DNA from: Candidatus Thorarchaeota archaeon
Lineage (GTDB): Archaea; Asgardarchaeota; Thorarchaeia; Thorarchaeales; Thorarchaeaceae
Reading direction: 5' to 3'
Length of the DNA stretch: 52,191 bases
Assembly: GCA_019057475.1 (NCBI GenBank)
Contig: DXJO01000044.1
Location: 1-52,191, forward strand
Under the pieces are notes generated by a model. The model worked only from the letters and a program-made list of their open reading frames with translations, ran no database searches and was not told the origin of the DNA. Positions within the stretch are counted from its first letter, which is position 1. Every line of letters starts with the position of its first letter. Below, one piece after another: positions 23,807-33,378 of this stretch. The translations under genes were made by a program, and so were the position numbers.

Positions 23807-26079
23807 TGAAGATGGAGGGGTGGCTTCTCGATGCCAGTGTGGACAAGGGGAATCGGGCACTCACACTCTGGATAAAGGTAGGAAAAAAGACACGAGGCTA
23901 CACATACCACAAGTTCCACCCCTCTGTATTCGTCCGAACTGACCTACTTGACGACCCGAAGTGGTCTGACATAGGTGCTCTGAAGACAGTACTGGAACAC
24001 CCTGACGTGACAGGGACAGCCATTGTTCGCAAATTTGTCAGCGTCTACGATGAGCAACCTAAACGGGTCTTACAGGTGTTCACGACACCAGATATGCACT
24101 GGAAGGTTGCGAGAGACCTCGAAACACTGCCCGGGGCAACTGTATTCCACTCAGACCTCAATCCGGTACAGCAGTTCTTCATCACTAACGAGATATTTCC
24201 ATTCGGGCGAGTGGAGTTTGAGTTGGAGGGCAGTACAGTCACCGAGATCAAATGCCTTGACAGACGAGAGGATGTCGAGTATGAAACTCCCGAACTGGAA
24301 GAGATGGGGATTGAGGTCTTCATTGATACCCAGAGCATCTTCCCAGCAATGGAGGACCCAATACATCACATCGATGTCTATCACCGAGGCGAATTGACAC
24401 TCATTCAGAACGATGACGAGCGGGAAACTCTCCTAGAACTTCAGAAGGTAGTTGACAGAATTGACCCGGACGTGATAGTCACCCGGGGGGGTGATGAGCA
24501 TCTGTTCGAGTACCTCACGACACGCGCTCATCTGAACAATGTGAAGCTCGCCTTCTCGCGCGATGGTACTATCCTCAACATCGTACGCAAGGAATCTCAA
24601 TCGTTCTGGCAATACAACCAGGTCGTCTACAGAGCAGGCAATCAAGTGATGCTCAATGGCAGAATCCACATCGACCGCAGAGAGAGTCAGTACTACTCGC
24701 CCTCGGGTATGGAGGGAGTGATTGAGGGCTGCAGGTTGGCGTTCGCTCAACCTCAGAGAGTTGCTCGAATGTCAATTGGTAGTGTCAATGCGGCCGTGCA
24801 GTACTATACTGCCCACAAAATGGGAATCCTAATACCACCCGTCAAACGCAACCCTGAGTTCCTCAAGTCTGTGAACGAGCTTGCATCCATAGATCGAGGG
24901 GGGCTGATTCTTCAACCAAGGCCCGGCGTCTACGAGAACGTAGCAGAATGTGATTTTTCATCGATGTACCCCACATTGATGGTCACTAGAAACATCAGTC
25001 CTGAAACAATCTGTACGCGGACACAGTGCCCCTACGATTACGAGTACTGTATCGAAGTTCCAGACCTACGATTTCGACTCTGCAGTCGTAGAAGAGGAAT
25101 TGTTGCAGAGGCATTGGAGATTGTGGTCAAGAAACGCGATGCGTTCAAGAAACTGATTGAGAAAGGCCATGACACACGGAAGTATGAACTGATGCAGAAC
25201 ACACTGAAAGGCGTGCTAGTCTCATGTTTCGGTTACCTTGGTTTCAAGAATGCTAAATTCGGCAGAGTTGAGGCACACACTGCTGTAACTGCTTTTGCGC
25301 GCGATGTCATGCTCAAGACACAAGAGATTGGCGAGGCCATGGGCTTCAAGATAATCCATGGTATTGTGGACTCGCTATGGATTCAATCGGATGAAGAGAT
25401 TGCATATGACAAGGTAGTGGAGTTCTGCAGACGTGTCACAGAAGCGGTCGATATCAAAATGTCCCCGAAAGGGGTCTACAGATGGATGGTCATTCCTTCA
25501 TCAAGAATTCATCCGTCTATAGCACCGTTGAACCGCTACTATGGCGTCTTCAAGAATGGAGGTATCAAGACTCGTGGAATAGAAACTAGACGCCGTGACA
25601 CCTGTCTCTTTGTAGGCGACTGCCAGAAAGTGATGATCAAGACACTTGCCCATGCCCTGAACAAGAAGGAGTTCTTAGAACAAATACCGGCAGCCTATGC
25701 TGTGTGTAGAGAGTATATCGAGAGGTTGTATCGTGGAAACGTCGACCTCAGAGACCTCGTCTTGCATGCCCGACTCACTAGAGAACCCGGTGAATATCGT
25801 ACCACATCAAGGGCATCGGTGGTGGCTCAACAGCTCATCAAATCAGGTAGAGAGCTGCATGCGGGACAGAAAGTGCATTACGTCTTGGTAGATGAGGATG
25901 CCAAAAGCCCCATTCGAAGAGTCAAGGCGTTGGAACTCTTTGATGAAACAACGAGATATGATCCTGAAGCGTATGCTCAGCTTTGCATCAGAGCATTTGA
26001 GAATCTAATACCTGCTCAGCATCTTCAAGAATCGCACCTCGAGGATGTAGACCAGCTCACACCATACCTATCTCAATAG
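23806..26079 (+). CDS. Family B DNA polymerase with eroded motifs
   Basis: 757 residues. Motif A is CDFSSMYPT with Asp383. Motif B is KGVLVSCFGY with Lys468 where K..x.NSxYG is usual. Motif C is HGIVDSLW with Asp522: the first Asp of the canonical DTDS box is replaced by Ile, the second is kept. The N-terminal exonuclease region has 'EVFIDTQSI' where the DxE box should be, and no clear ExoII or ExoIII box, so proofreading is probably absent. Such a divergent PolB is found alongside replicative polymerases in several archaeal lineages. Function: DNA synthesis, perhaps translesion or repair. It needs biochemical proof. Confidence 0.85.
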   Translation: MKMEGWLLDASVDKGNRALTLWIKVGKKTRGYTYHKFHPSVFVRTDLLDDPKWSDIGALKTVLEHPDVTGTAIVRKFVSVYDEQPKRVLQVFTTPDMHWKVARDLETLPGATVFHSDLNPVQQFFITNEIFPFGRVEFELEGSTVTEIKCLDRREDVEYETPELEEMGIEVFIDTQSIFPAMEDPIHHIDVYHRGELTLIQNDDERETLLELQKVVDRIDPDVIVTRGGDEHLFEYLTTRAHLNNVKLAFSRDGTILNIVRKESQSFWQYNQVVYRAGNQVMLNGRIHIDRRESQYYSPSGMEGVIEGCRLAFAQPQRVARMSIGSVNAAVQYYTAHKMGILIPPVKRNPEFLKSVNELASIDRGGLILQPRPGVYENVAECDFSSMYPTLMVTRNISPETICTRTQCPYDYEYCIEVPDLRFRLCSRRRGIVAEALEIVVKKRDAFKKLIEKGHDTRKYELMQNTLKGVLVSCFGYLGFKNAKFGRVEAHTAVTAFARDVMLKTQEIGEAMGFKIIHGIVDSLWIQSDEEIAYDKVVEFCRRVTEAVDIKMSPKGVYRWMVIPSSRIHPSIAPLNRYYGVFKNGGIKTRGIETRRRDTCLFVGDCQKVMIKTLAHALNKKEFLEQIPAAYAVCREYIERLYRGNVDLRDLVLHARLTREPGEYRTTSRASVVAQQLIKSGRELHAGQKVHYVLVDEDAKSPIRRVKALELFDETTRYDPEAYAQLCIRAFENLIPAQHLQESHLEDVDQLTPYLSQ

Positions 26080-26094
26080 GGGCGCAAGCAAATC

Positions 26095-27414
26095 TCATTC
26101 ATTGACTGCTTGTGCCTGCATGGCGATTCTGGGCTTCAGTTCTCGAACAGGTATACCAGTGGCTTTTGAAACAGTCAGGACGTCATCTGCTTCGGGTTTG
26201 ATTGCGATTATGCTCCCATCAGCAGCACGGGAAACCTTGACACGGACCATAAACTCGCGCCCGTCAATATTCATCTTGCACACGATAGTTTCTCTTGACG
26301 CCTTGAGCCGTTCCCAAGTAGTATAGCGAACACCCAGTGTTCCAAGATGCTTCATCATGACCTCAGCGATTCCTTTGAGCCCGGCTTTTGCAGCAATGAC
26401 TTTTATAATGAAACAAGGGCGGTTCTTCTTTCCGAAAGCGGGGATCATGACAACATCATAAGCTAATCCCTCTGACAGAAGAATGTCGAAAAGGCTACCC
26501 ATTGTTTCACCATCAACGTCATCTACAGTTGTTTCAACAACAACAACTTCATCCGAGCTCCAGTTGTCGAGCACCTCAATTCGCTCCTGTTTCGCGGGCT
26601 TTCCCTTCTTTGGCTTCTCTTTGGCAGGCTTAGGCGGCTTCTTCTTTGTAGGACTAATATCGCCAATCATGATTCTCATCATATTTGGAATGTCACCCAG
26701 ATCGCGGGAACCGAATCCTACCCCTTGGCGCATAGGGAAAAATTCCCCTGGAGGATCCCCGAACTTATCGATGAGAGTAGCAAGTATTGCGGCGCCTGTT
26801 GGGGTAAGAACCTCGGTATTCGCAGGCCCATTCACATAGGGAATATCATTGGCAACCAAGATCTCTGCAACTGCCGGTACAGGAACCTCAAGCTTGCCAT
26901 GTTCAGTCTGTATTGTTCCGGTGCCAACAGCAACCTTAGTACAGAAGAATTTCGCTGTTCCAAATAGACCCGCTTTCTCCAACAAATAGGCAGTACCGGC
27001 GATATCCAAGATTGTGTCCACGGAACCAAGCTCGTGAAGGTGGAGGTCCTTGAGTGGTTGATCGTGTGCCCTGCTCTCCGCCTGAAATAGCTCATTCAAC
27101 ACCTTATCGCAGAAATCCCTTGCAAGCTTCGATAGCTCGCACTCTTCTGCGATTGCGTTTAGCACTTCACGAAGTGAGCTGGGGGTTAATCGGATTCCTC
27201 TATCAAGTGTGACTTCTAGGTATTTTCCAGTGCGACCTTCGCGTGTCTTGCTTTGAATCTTGACTCGAAGAGTTGGATCATAAATGAGTAAACTTGCCGC
27301 CATTGGTAACAGGGAATCGTCCTCACCAATCAGATCTATCAACGCAGAGAGAAACATATCACCAGAGGCACCAGCAGTTGCGACATCAATGAGAACATTT
27401 GACTTACTCATCAA
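26095..27414 (-). CDS. larC: LarC-type nickel insertion protein
   Basis: 439 residues, full length. The start matches the family (DVATAGASGDMFLSALIDL), with the HLHELGSVDTILDI box at about 130, PVPAVAEIL, a NTEVLTPTGAAIL segment, and a C-terminal part with ETTVDDVDGE...LFDILLSEG. LarC inserts nickel into the pyridinium dithiocarboxylate (NPN) cofactor of lactate-racemase-like enzymes. The internal Lys/Pro-rich linker (about 255-285) is longer than usual. It is the last gene of the minus-strand methyl-transfer run. A LarA/LarB/LarE partner is not in this window. Confidence 0.9.
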   Translation of the reverse strand: MMSKSNVLIDVATAGASGDMFLSALIDLIGEDDSLLPMAASLLIYDPTLRVKIQSKTREGRTGKYLEVTLDRGIRLTPSSLREVLNAIAEECELSKLARDFCDKVLNELFQAESRAHDQPLKDLHLHELGSVDTILDIAGTAYLLEKAGLFGTAKFFCTKVAVGTGTIQTEHGKLEVPVPAVAEILVANDIPYVNGPANTEVLTPTGAAILATLIDKFGDPPGEFFPMRQGVGFGSRDLGDIPNMMRIMIGDISPTKKKPPKPAKEKPKKGKPAKQERIEVLDNWSSDEVVVVETTVDDVDGETMGSLFDILLSEGLAYDVVMIPAFGKKNRPCFIIKVIAAKAGLKGIAEVMMKHLGTLGVRYTTWERLKASRETIVCKMNIDGREFMVRVKVSRAADGSIIAIKPEADDVLTVSKATGIPVRELKPRIAMQAQAVNE

Positions 27415-27531
27415 TTATTACTCCATCTCAGGATTATCTCGCGAGTCATCGAGTCCAAGACGACTGAACACTAAATAACGTTACTCAAATGTATGATGTT
27501 TTCGGTTGCTGTGACACCTATTGAAGTGGTT

Positions 27532-28323
27532 TCAAACTTGTGTTTTCCCACTTCGCCATTGCTCGAAGATAGCCATGTACATGCACTCATCGGGACCAAT
27601 CCACATTTCACCAGAGTCAAAGGATGCATCCACAAACTCCACAGGAGCATCGCGAATCAGAGCTGCAGGAATGGACTCATCAGATTCCCCCATAACAGCA
27701 GTGCACGCGGATGAGAGATTATCCGCAACCGCTCGTCTCGTTATCCTCATCGTATTGCCAAACAAGTCATTCCGTCCGCGATCATCCGCCACGGGTTTGA
27801 AGCCAGCAACGCCAAGCGCCATGCCAATGTTGCCAAGACGTAAAGGCTGCGTGCGGCTATCTATTATCAGTACTCCCACGGTCTTTCCCAATCGCTTCTT
27901 GATTTCGCTTCGAATGCGCATTGCGCTCACCTTTGGATTAACAGGTAGTAGAGAGGCGTAGCCCGGAGGGACGTTAGATTTGTCAACTCCTGCGTTGGCC
28001 ATCAGAGTGTTGTTCTTGATGGTCAGGAGCACGTGGGAAATTCCGCCTAGTATCTCATCAGCCTCCTGGATGACTAGCTCTGCCACCGCGGGTAGTAGAT
28101 CATATCTGTCTGCAAGGCTTTGAGCCATCGGAGAAACTTCGACCTCTGATAGCTTCACCACCTGCCCCTCGGTTGTCCCCAAAGGGGTTTCAGCCATAGC
28201 TAAGATATCATTGTCCTGAATCTCCTCTCCAGTGTTCGAAATTGCCTCTATGAGAATATCCAGCATATCATCCTCTGCTGTGATGATTCGTGTCTTGATT
28301 GGTATAACTAGCAAGTCCGTCAT
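27532..28323 (-). CDS. cofE: CofE-like F420-0:gamma-glutamyl ligase
   Basis: 263 residues resembling coenzyme F420:gamma-glutamyl ligase: PIKTRIITAEDDM near the start, EIQDNDILAMAETPLGTTEGQVV, and an IDSRTQPLRLGNIGMALGVAGF stretch followed by a Gly/Arg-rich DRGRNDLFG box. The enzyme adds glutamates to F420-0 using GTP. Its stop overlaps the end of the mmp14 gene by one base, indicating co-translation. An F420 role would fit reduced-pterin redox chemistry near MetF. Confidence 0.85.
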   Translation of the reverse strand: MTDLLVIPIKTRIITAEDDMLDILIEAISNTGEEIQDNDILAMAETPLGTTEGQVVKLSEVEVSPMAQSLADRYDLLPAVAELVIQEADEILGGISHVLLTIKNNTLMANAGVDKSNVPPGYASLLPVNPKVSAMRIRSEIKKRLGKTVGVLIIDSRTQPLRLGNIGMALGVAGFKPVADDRGRNDLFGNTMRITRRAVADNLSSACTAVMGESDESIPAALIRDAPVEFVDASFDSGEMWIGPDECMYMAIFEQWRSGKTQV

Positions 28324-29690
28324 TACTCCCGGTGTGGTTTCTTAGCTCTCTGAAGTTTCATGCGGGCGCCCATTATGCACTTGTCCCCCTTTCTCCCGCC
28401 CATGGGATTGTGCCTTGTTCCCATCGAGTTCATGCATCTTGCTGCAACTGCAGCACCCATGGCAAGGCCATCTTCTACAAACATCAATTGATGCGAGTCT
28501 GTCCAGAAGGAGCCATCAATCTTCGTCAGATGTTCGGCAATGAGCCTGGGTTTGTTTCCAGTAGTTGCAGCTCGCCCTGTGATGCCCAAGGATGTATCGT
28601 CCAACACAATGCCCTCCGCCTCAGCAAGAGTCACAATGCGCTGAACTATGTCAGCTTGGATTATGTCGATTGCATTCATCAGAAGACCGATACCGCCTGA
28701 ACTTGCAATCTCACTTCCAAGATTCTCAAGCTTGCTCAGATCAGAACCATTGTCACCCGCGTCAACACCTATCAGAACTACTCCGGACTTGTCAGCAGCA
28801 TCAGCGCTAACTGGGACTGTGCCGAATCTCTTTGCTTCGCGTGGCACCCGTTTGACTATCACAATCTGACGTGCGCGCTCAATCCAGTTCTGATCGATTT
28901 CCTTATCTGATGCATTCCAGTTGTCTTGCAGATCTAAAACACACCCGGTGGAACCATCCACATGCCCTGTTCCTCGAACTAGGGCGTCAGGTATCGCTCC
29001 TGCAAGCCCAGCAAAGGAGCCGATTGTATTGGCATAGGGAATTCCATCATTGGTTACTCTGCCCGCAAGAGTTGTGCCAAAGTCCAATGTCATCACGGGA
29101 TTCCGGAAATCAACCTCAGTGCTCTTGGCAGCTCCCTTTAACCCAGCTGTAACAAGTTCCCCTTCCATCTCATTAGCGACGATTTCTGCGTTTGCCGGAG
29201 GCAGGGAGCTTGCGACAGCCCCGTCAAAGTACACTTTCTTTAGCCAAGTGAAGTCCCTAATGCCAGGAGGAAGATTCTCCGGTGATAGTGATGCAGTCAT
29301 CTTCCGCGGAGGAACGCCTGCGGCGAGACATCCGTCCGCTAACGCTTGGACCACGGCACCAACCTCAGCGGGCTCAGCAAAACTTGCAGTTACTCCTGTA
29401 GACCGCACTACAAAGTGAAGGTCTCGTTCGATGTCAACCCTGGCTCGAGAGAGCACCGTGGTGAGAACGTCAGCAATCATCTCTGAAACCGCTTCACGCG
29501 TGAGGTCTATTCCAACTAGCGTGGACCCAAAGACAGTCTCATCAGGTCGGGGGGGTCTCACTTCTCTTGTGAGCCGGACCTCTTTCTCAATCTCGTAAAT
29601 CTCTGCAGTCTTTAGGTTGGTCGATACAAGAATGCATTTCGTTGTGGTATTACCCAGCTCAACTGATGCTACCGTATAGAATGGGGCCAT
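28323..29690 (-). CDS. mmp14: Methanogenesis marker protein 14-like ASKHA protein
   Basis: 455 residues from ATG 29690. The upstream continuation of the frame overlaps mtrH and lacks similarity, so it is rejected. N-terminal VASVELGNTTTKCILV is the ASKHA phosphate-1-like motif. Characteristic segments are RSTGVTASFAEPAEVGAVVQALADGCLAAG, ENLPPGIRD, VANEMEGELVTAGLK and LDFGTTLAGRVTNDG, with a C-terminal Gly-rich GAAVAARCM region. They match methanogenesis marker 14 as I recall it. Function is unproven; the ASKHA fold is shared with corrinoid activators (RamA/RACo), so activation of the MtrA corrinoid is a fair hypothesis. No ferredoxin-type Cys cluster is visible. Confidence 0.8.
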   Translation of the reverse strand: MAPFYTVASVELGNTTTKCILVSTNLKTAEIYEIEKEVRLTREVRPPRPDETVFGSTLVGIDLTREAVSEMIADVLTTVLSRARVDIERDLHFVVRSTGVTASFAEPAEVGAVVQALADGCLAAGVPPRKMTASLSPENLPPGIRDFTWLKKVYFDGAVASSLPPANAEIVANEMEGELVTAGLKGAAKSTEVDFRNPVMTLDFGTTLAGRVTNDGIPYANTIGSFAGLAGAIPDALVRGTGHVDGSTGCVLDLQDNWNASDKEIDQNWIERARQIVIVKRVPREAKRFGTVPVSADAADKSGVVLIGVDAGDNGSDLSKLENLGSEIASSGGIGLLMNAIDIIQADIVQRIVTLAEAEGIVLDDTSLGITGRAATTGNKPRLIAEHLTKIDGSFWTDSHQLMFVEDGLAMGAAVAARCMNSMGTRHNPMGGRKGDKCIMGARMKLQRAKKPHRE

Positions 29691-29763
29691 CCGAAGGGAC
29701 GACACCCCGATTCTTCGGGGTCGCACTATCAACGGTTTCTTTGTCAATCTCAACACCGCCAGT

Positions 29764-30699
29764 TCAAAGAAGTCGTTTGAATGGATGATCAGCAGATGGC
29801 TCCGTTCCAAACTCCAAGCTCGCTGCCTCAGCGGCAAAGATATCCGCCATGGCGACCGCTGGAAAAACCCGTTCTGCATTGCCTATTGGCCCGTAGAGTA
29901 TGAAGTCCGCTCCCATCATCTGCACGATGAGATTCGATGCCGCATCGCACACTCGGTATGCCTCTTTGTTGGCTTTCTTTCGATTTCGAAGCCAAGTCCA
30001 TGATGATGGAGCATTGTGAGCACCAGAACCGGTAGGTAGACCATAGACTGTCTTTGATACAAAAGTGAATGCGGCGGCAGAGCCGGCTCCTGCACCCATT
30101 GCAGTTGTTGCTGTGTCGATGAGAGGCTTGGTCACGCCTAGTTCTCGGCTCAGCGGCAGAAGCCCTTTCTTAAGCTCCAGAGCCCCTTCATCCAAGATCA
30201 GTCTACGTCCTGCGATTGATGGGTCCTGTGGATTGAATGCAAGGATTATGGCACACTCGTGTTGAATCTCAGCAAGTGCTTGTATCTCCTCATCAGATGC
30301 AGATACGTTAATTGAATTGTATACTGCTCTATCTAGTAGCCCAACTTCCTCAGCATAACGAAGTCCTGCAATTCGGACCATTGGTTCTGTGGAGTCAATT
30401 AGGAATGGAGAATCTGTCACGTCAACTATGAGATCAATATACTTCTGCATGGCGGCCTCCGATTCCGAGAAAATCTGCACCATTGAGGGATTCCCGGTGA
30501 TCCCGGCAAGCTCATCCTGTTTTCGAATCAACGCCTCGGCTGCTGCCCTGTCTATGATTCCACGTTTGGCATTCTCAACAATTTTGTGACCGCTGTAGAA
30601 TATCGTACCAATCAGAACAGTAGGGGTTTCTCCTGGAGTTCCGCCAATATTCACTCCACCTACATTGTGGATGACCTGTTCCTTCTCAAACATGAACAT
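29764..30699 (-). CDS. mtrH: MtrH-type methyltetrahydropterin methyltransferase (copy 1)
   Basis: 311 residues, full-length TIM-barrel: GGVNIGGTPGETPTVLIGTIFY at the start, FLIDSTEP, YNSINVSASDEEI and GSGAHNAPSSW are MtrH landmarks. MtrH transfers the methyl group between a pterin and a corrinoid protein. The start sits 2 bp after the mtrA stop. This is one of two mtrH paralogues flanking mtrA. Confidence 0.9.
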   Translation of the reverse strand: MFMFEKEQVIHNVGGVNIGGTPGETPTVLIGTIFYSGHKIVENAKRGIIDRAAAEALIRKQDELAGITGNPSMVQIFSESEAAMQKYIDLIVDVTDSPFLIDSTEPMVRIAGLRYAEEVGLLDRAVYNSINVSASDEEIQALAEIQHECAIILAFNPQDPSIAGRRLILDEGALELKKGLLPLSRELGVTKPLIDTATTAMGAGAGSAAAFTFVSKTVYGLPTGSGAHNAPSSWTWLRNRKKANKEAYRVCDAASNLIVQMMGADFILYGPIGNAERVFPAVAMADIFAAEAASLEFGTEPSADHPFKRLL

Positions 30700-30701
30700 C
30701 G

Positions 30702-31400
30702 TTACTGCATCTCCTTTCCAACTAGTATCGTTCCAGATTCAATTGACCGGACTTCCACACCCACACTCGATGGGCCTACGCATAGCACTGCATGTGAGTC
30801 TGATCTTGCAACAAGTGAGCTCCAGGGGTCATACGAAACACCAAATTCGGGAAGCAATGCAACTGACCCGCCAATGCTTGCTGAATGCGTCCCCCCGGAC
30901 CCCACTCTGAACTCCACCCATATAGCCTCCTCTGGATAAGGGCCGGGATTCCTGGCGTTGAGTTCCTCCACACGGCTCGCCATCTCTTGCGGGTTGGAAA
31001 CATTCATCATGTTGATGAACTCAACTTGGTTTCGAAATCGCTCCACACCCTCGAGCGGCACATTTTCTATGTATGGAATTGCTCCTGGAGAATCTACAAT
31101 CTTCCGAGAGTCTTCGTCCACTCCCTTTTCGTGGAGACAAGCTATTGAAGTGCCAGTTCTATGACCAGGTACCTCTGGTCCAGCTAGAATGAAGAAACGA
31201 ATGGATGGGTTAGATATCACATTTGCAATGATACGCTCGATGCCAATATTCTCAGTCTTACACGTGCCAATGATTGCGTAATCAGCAGAGACCTCGATTT
31301 TCTTTCCGAGAGTGCAGATTGCCACGCATGATTTTGGGTCACCGACTTCATAGTCACCGGGGACAGGAGGCCAAGCATGCTCGTTTCTGGACGTTTCCAA
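30702..31400 (-). CDS. mtrA: MtrA-type corrinoid protein, soluble
   Basis: 232 residues. WPPVPGDYEVGDP, TENIGIERIIANVISNP and GPEVPGHRTGTS define MtrA; His80 is in the position of the cobalt-coordinating His. The C-terminal membrane helix of methanogen MtrA is absent, so it is soluble. Without MtrB-G in the window it should act as a free corrinoid carrier between two MtrH partners, not as a sodium pump. Confidence 0.9.
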   Translation of the reverse strand: METSRNEHAWPPVPGDYEVGDPKSCVAICTLGKKIEVSADYAIIGTCKTENIGIERIIANVISNPSIRFFILAGPEVPGHRTGTSIACLHEKGVDEDSRKIVDSPGAIPYIENVPLEGVERFRNQVEFINMMNVSNPQEMASRVEELNARNPGPYPEEAIWVEFRVGSGGTHSASIGGSVALLPEFGVSYDPWSSLVARSDSHAVLCVGPSSVGVEVRSIESGTILVGKEMQ

Positions 31401-31412
31401 GTGTTAGTCCCC

Positions 31413-32330
31413 CTACTCGAATGTGGGCGGTGCAAACAATTGCCTATCCAATCCAAGAGCCTGGTTCGCTTCCGCAACTGCTGATGCAATGGCATTGGAC
31501 ATCAGAGCGACGGATGTGAATACCTCCTTCGTTCGAGACATCGATCCGTACATGATGCAGTCGGTTGCGAATAGTTGAGCAGCCACTGTCGAGGATACTA
31601 CAGTGGCCGTGTGTGTCACCTCATCATCGAAACCAGGTTGTTTGATGAATTTCCAAGCTGATGGCGCGTTGTGAGGGGCTAGACATGTGGGAAGGCCCAG
31701 CTCCGACTTAATGGCCAGTATGGTTCGGTAATCTAGGCCGTAACCCGCGCCCACAGGCATTGTCGCAGGATCTATTACCATCTTCTCGATACCCATATTC
31801 TCTGCCTCAGAAATCATCTTCTTGATGGTTTCCATGCGGTCCGGAAGAGATGTTGCCCTTGGTGACCAACCCAAGACAACGGCCATGTTCAGATTGCTAT
31901 TCCGCAGGAGTTCGCTCTCTTCATCCTTCATTGAGAGATTGATAGAGTTGTAGATTGCTCGGTCTGCAAGGCCTGAATCACTGCAATACTCAATCGCTCG
32001 CCGTCTAGCCTTTGAGCCAGTTGACTCAAACATGAATGGGCCATCGTAATTCTCTGCAAGCCATGAGAGGTGCCGCTCCATGGCCACACTGGTTCTCCCA
32101 AAGGCTTGTATGACAAGTGGATGACCCGTCCTCTCAGCCATAGCGATTCCAGTGTCAATCCACTCCTTGGTCATCTTCTTGTCGAAGAGACCTTCTTTCG
32201 TACTCTCAACAAGAGGCTGGCCCTTGAAGAAGAGACCTCCAATCAGCACTGTGGGATTCTCTCCCGGATGGCCGCCTATCTTTACGCCTCCAAAATCAAA
32301 TGTCTGCTGCTCTTTCTTGAACACGAACAC
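31413..32330 (-). CDS. mtrH: MtrH-type methyltransferase (copy 2)
   Basis: 305 residues: GGVKIGGHPGENPTVLIGGLFF, MFESTGSKARRRAIEY, YNSINLSMKDEE and CLAPHNAPSAW segments mark MtrH, diverged from copy 1. It lies 12 bp upstream of mtrA. Two MtrHs around one corrinoid protein suggest different methyl donors or acceptors, for example a pterin on one side and an exogenous methyl compound on the other. Confidence 0.9.
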   Translation of the reverse strand: MFVFKKEQQTFDFGGVKIGGHPGENPTVLIGGLFFKGQPLVESTKEGLFDKKMTKEWIDTGIAMAERTGHPLVIQAFGRTSVAMERHLSWLAENYDGPFMFESTGSKARRRAIEYCSDSGLADRAIYNSINLSMKDEESELLRNSNLNMAVVLGWSPRATSLPDRMETIKKMISEAENMGIEKMVIDPATMPVGAGYGLDYRTILAIKSELGLPTCLAPHNAPSAWKFIKQPGFDDEVTHTATVVSSTVAAQLFATDCIMYGSMSRTKEVFTSVALMSNAIASAVAEANQALGLDRQLFAPPTFE

Positions 32331-32340
32331 CTAGCACACC

Positions 32341-33354
32341 TCACTTCGGTCGAGGATGCAAACCAGTTCCTTTGACAAGCTCTGGAATGCTCTCTTCCCA
32401 GCCTACGCCCATGATGTGGACGCCGTTTACCCCAGCAATTTTCTTCACTGCCTCAATTGTTTCCATTGCTATTCGGAGTCCTTCTCCTCGTACCTCACTT
32501 CTCTTCTCTGCGCCCTTCAGACTAGCTCCTGCCTTTTCGAGCCGCTCTATGAATTCCTCAGGTATCTTGATGCCAGGAATCTGTCGATTCATGAATGCTG
32601 CCATCTTGGGACCCTTCAGGGGGATGATTCCAGCGAGTACCTTTACATTGTAGCCACGGATACCTTTCATGAATTCTTCAAGTCTAGAAGTATCGTAAAT
32701 CGCTTGAGTCTGGAAGAACTGTGCACCCGCATCCAGTTTCTTCTCAACACGCCACACATGCATTTCCATTGGGTCGGCGTAGGGGTTGAATGTAGCGCCA
32801 AGGTAGTAGTCAGGAGTTCCCTCAAGCTTGTCCCCAGCGAGGTCGGTTCCGCCCATCAAATGACTTGCCAGACCCAGTGCCTGAATGGAGTCGAGATCAT
32901 AGACCATCTTAGTCTGGGGGTGAGAACCCAGTAGTGTGTGGTCTCCAGTCATGAAGAGGATATTCCTAATTCCCATGGCATACGCACCATAAAGCTCACT
33001 CTCAAACAGAATCCTGTTCCGGTCACGAGCTGACATCTGCATGATTGGCTCTGCTCCGGTTTCAAGCACGTAATGTGCACAAGTCATGCTGCTCATTGTG
33101 GGAATGCCGCGAACATTGTCTGTGATATTTATGGCATCGCAGTAATCCTTGACGAGGCGCGTGCGCTCAACCACAAGCTGGTGATTCGCTCCGTGAGGGG
33201 GACCTACCTCCCCTGTTACAACGAATTCCCCGCGTTCAAGCAGGCTCTTCAAACGAGTATCTACCAGGGTTCTATTCTCCTCTAGATTGACCAGAAGGAC
33301 AATCAACCAGCAGCACATAATCTCTTTGGTAGCCATGGCCGGTTTTTGAATCAA
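32341..33354 (-). CDS. metF: MetF-type methylene-tetrahydropterin reductase
   Basis: 337 codons at most; the first 30 or so are hydrophobic and unusual, and a start nearer RLKSLLERGEFV (a TTG at about 33252) is possible. A GAGGAG sequence lies upstream of that point but at a long distance. Family signatures: GEFVVTGEVGPPHG, DAINITDNV, RDRNRILFESELYGAYAMGI and FMTGDH, then a QTQAIYD box. MetF reduces methylene- to methyl-pterin with FAD. It is adjacent to mtrH copy 2. MetV, its usual zinc/iron-sulfur partner, is encoded upstream beyond the solute-binding protein gene. Confidence 0.85.
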   Translation of the reverse strand: MIQKPAMATKEIMCCWLIVLLVNLEENRTLVDTRLKSLLERGEFVVTGEVGPPHGANHQLVVERTRLVKDYCDAINITDNVRGIPTMSSMTCAHYVLETGAEPIMQMSARDRNRILFESELYGAYAMGIRNILFMTGDHTLLGSHPQTKMVYDLDSIQALGLASHLMGGTDLAGDKLEGTPDYYLGATFNPYADPMEMHVWRVEKKLDAGAQFFQTQAIYDTSRLEEFMKGIRGYNVKVLAGIIPLKGPKMAAFMNRQIPGIKIPEEFIERLEKAGASLKGAEKRSEVRGEGLRIAMETIEAVKKIAGVNGVHIMGVGWEESIPELVKGTGLHPRPK

Positions 33355-33378
33355 CTAGATGGGAATGCGTTCGAGCAC

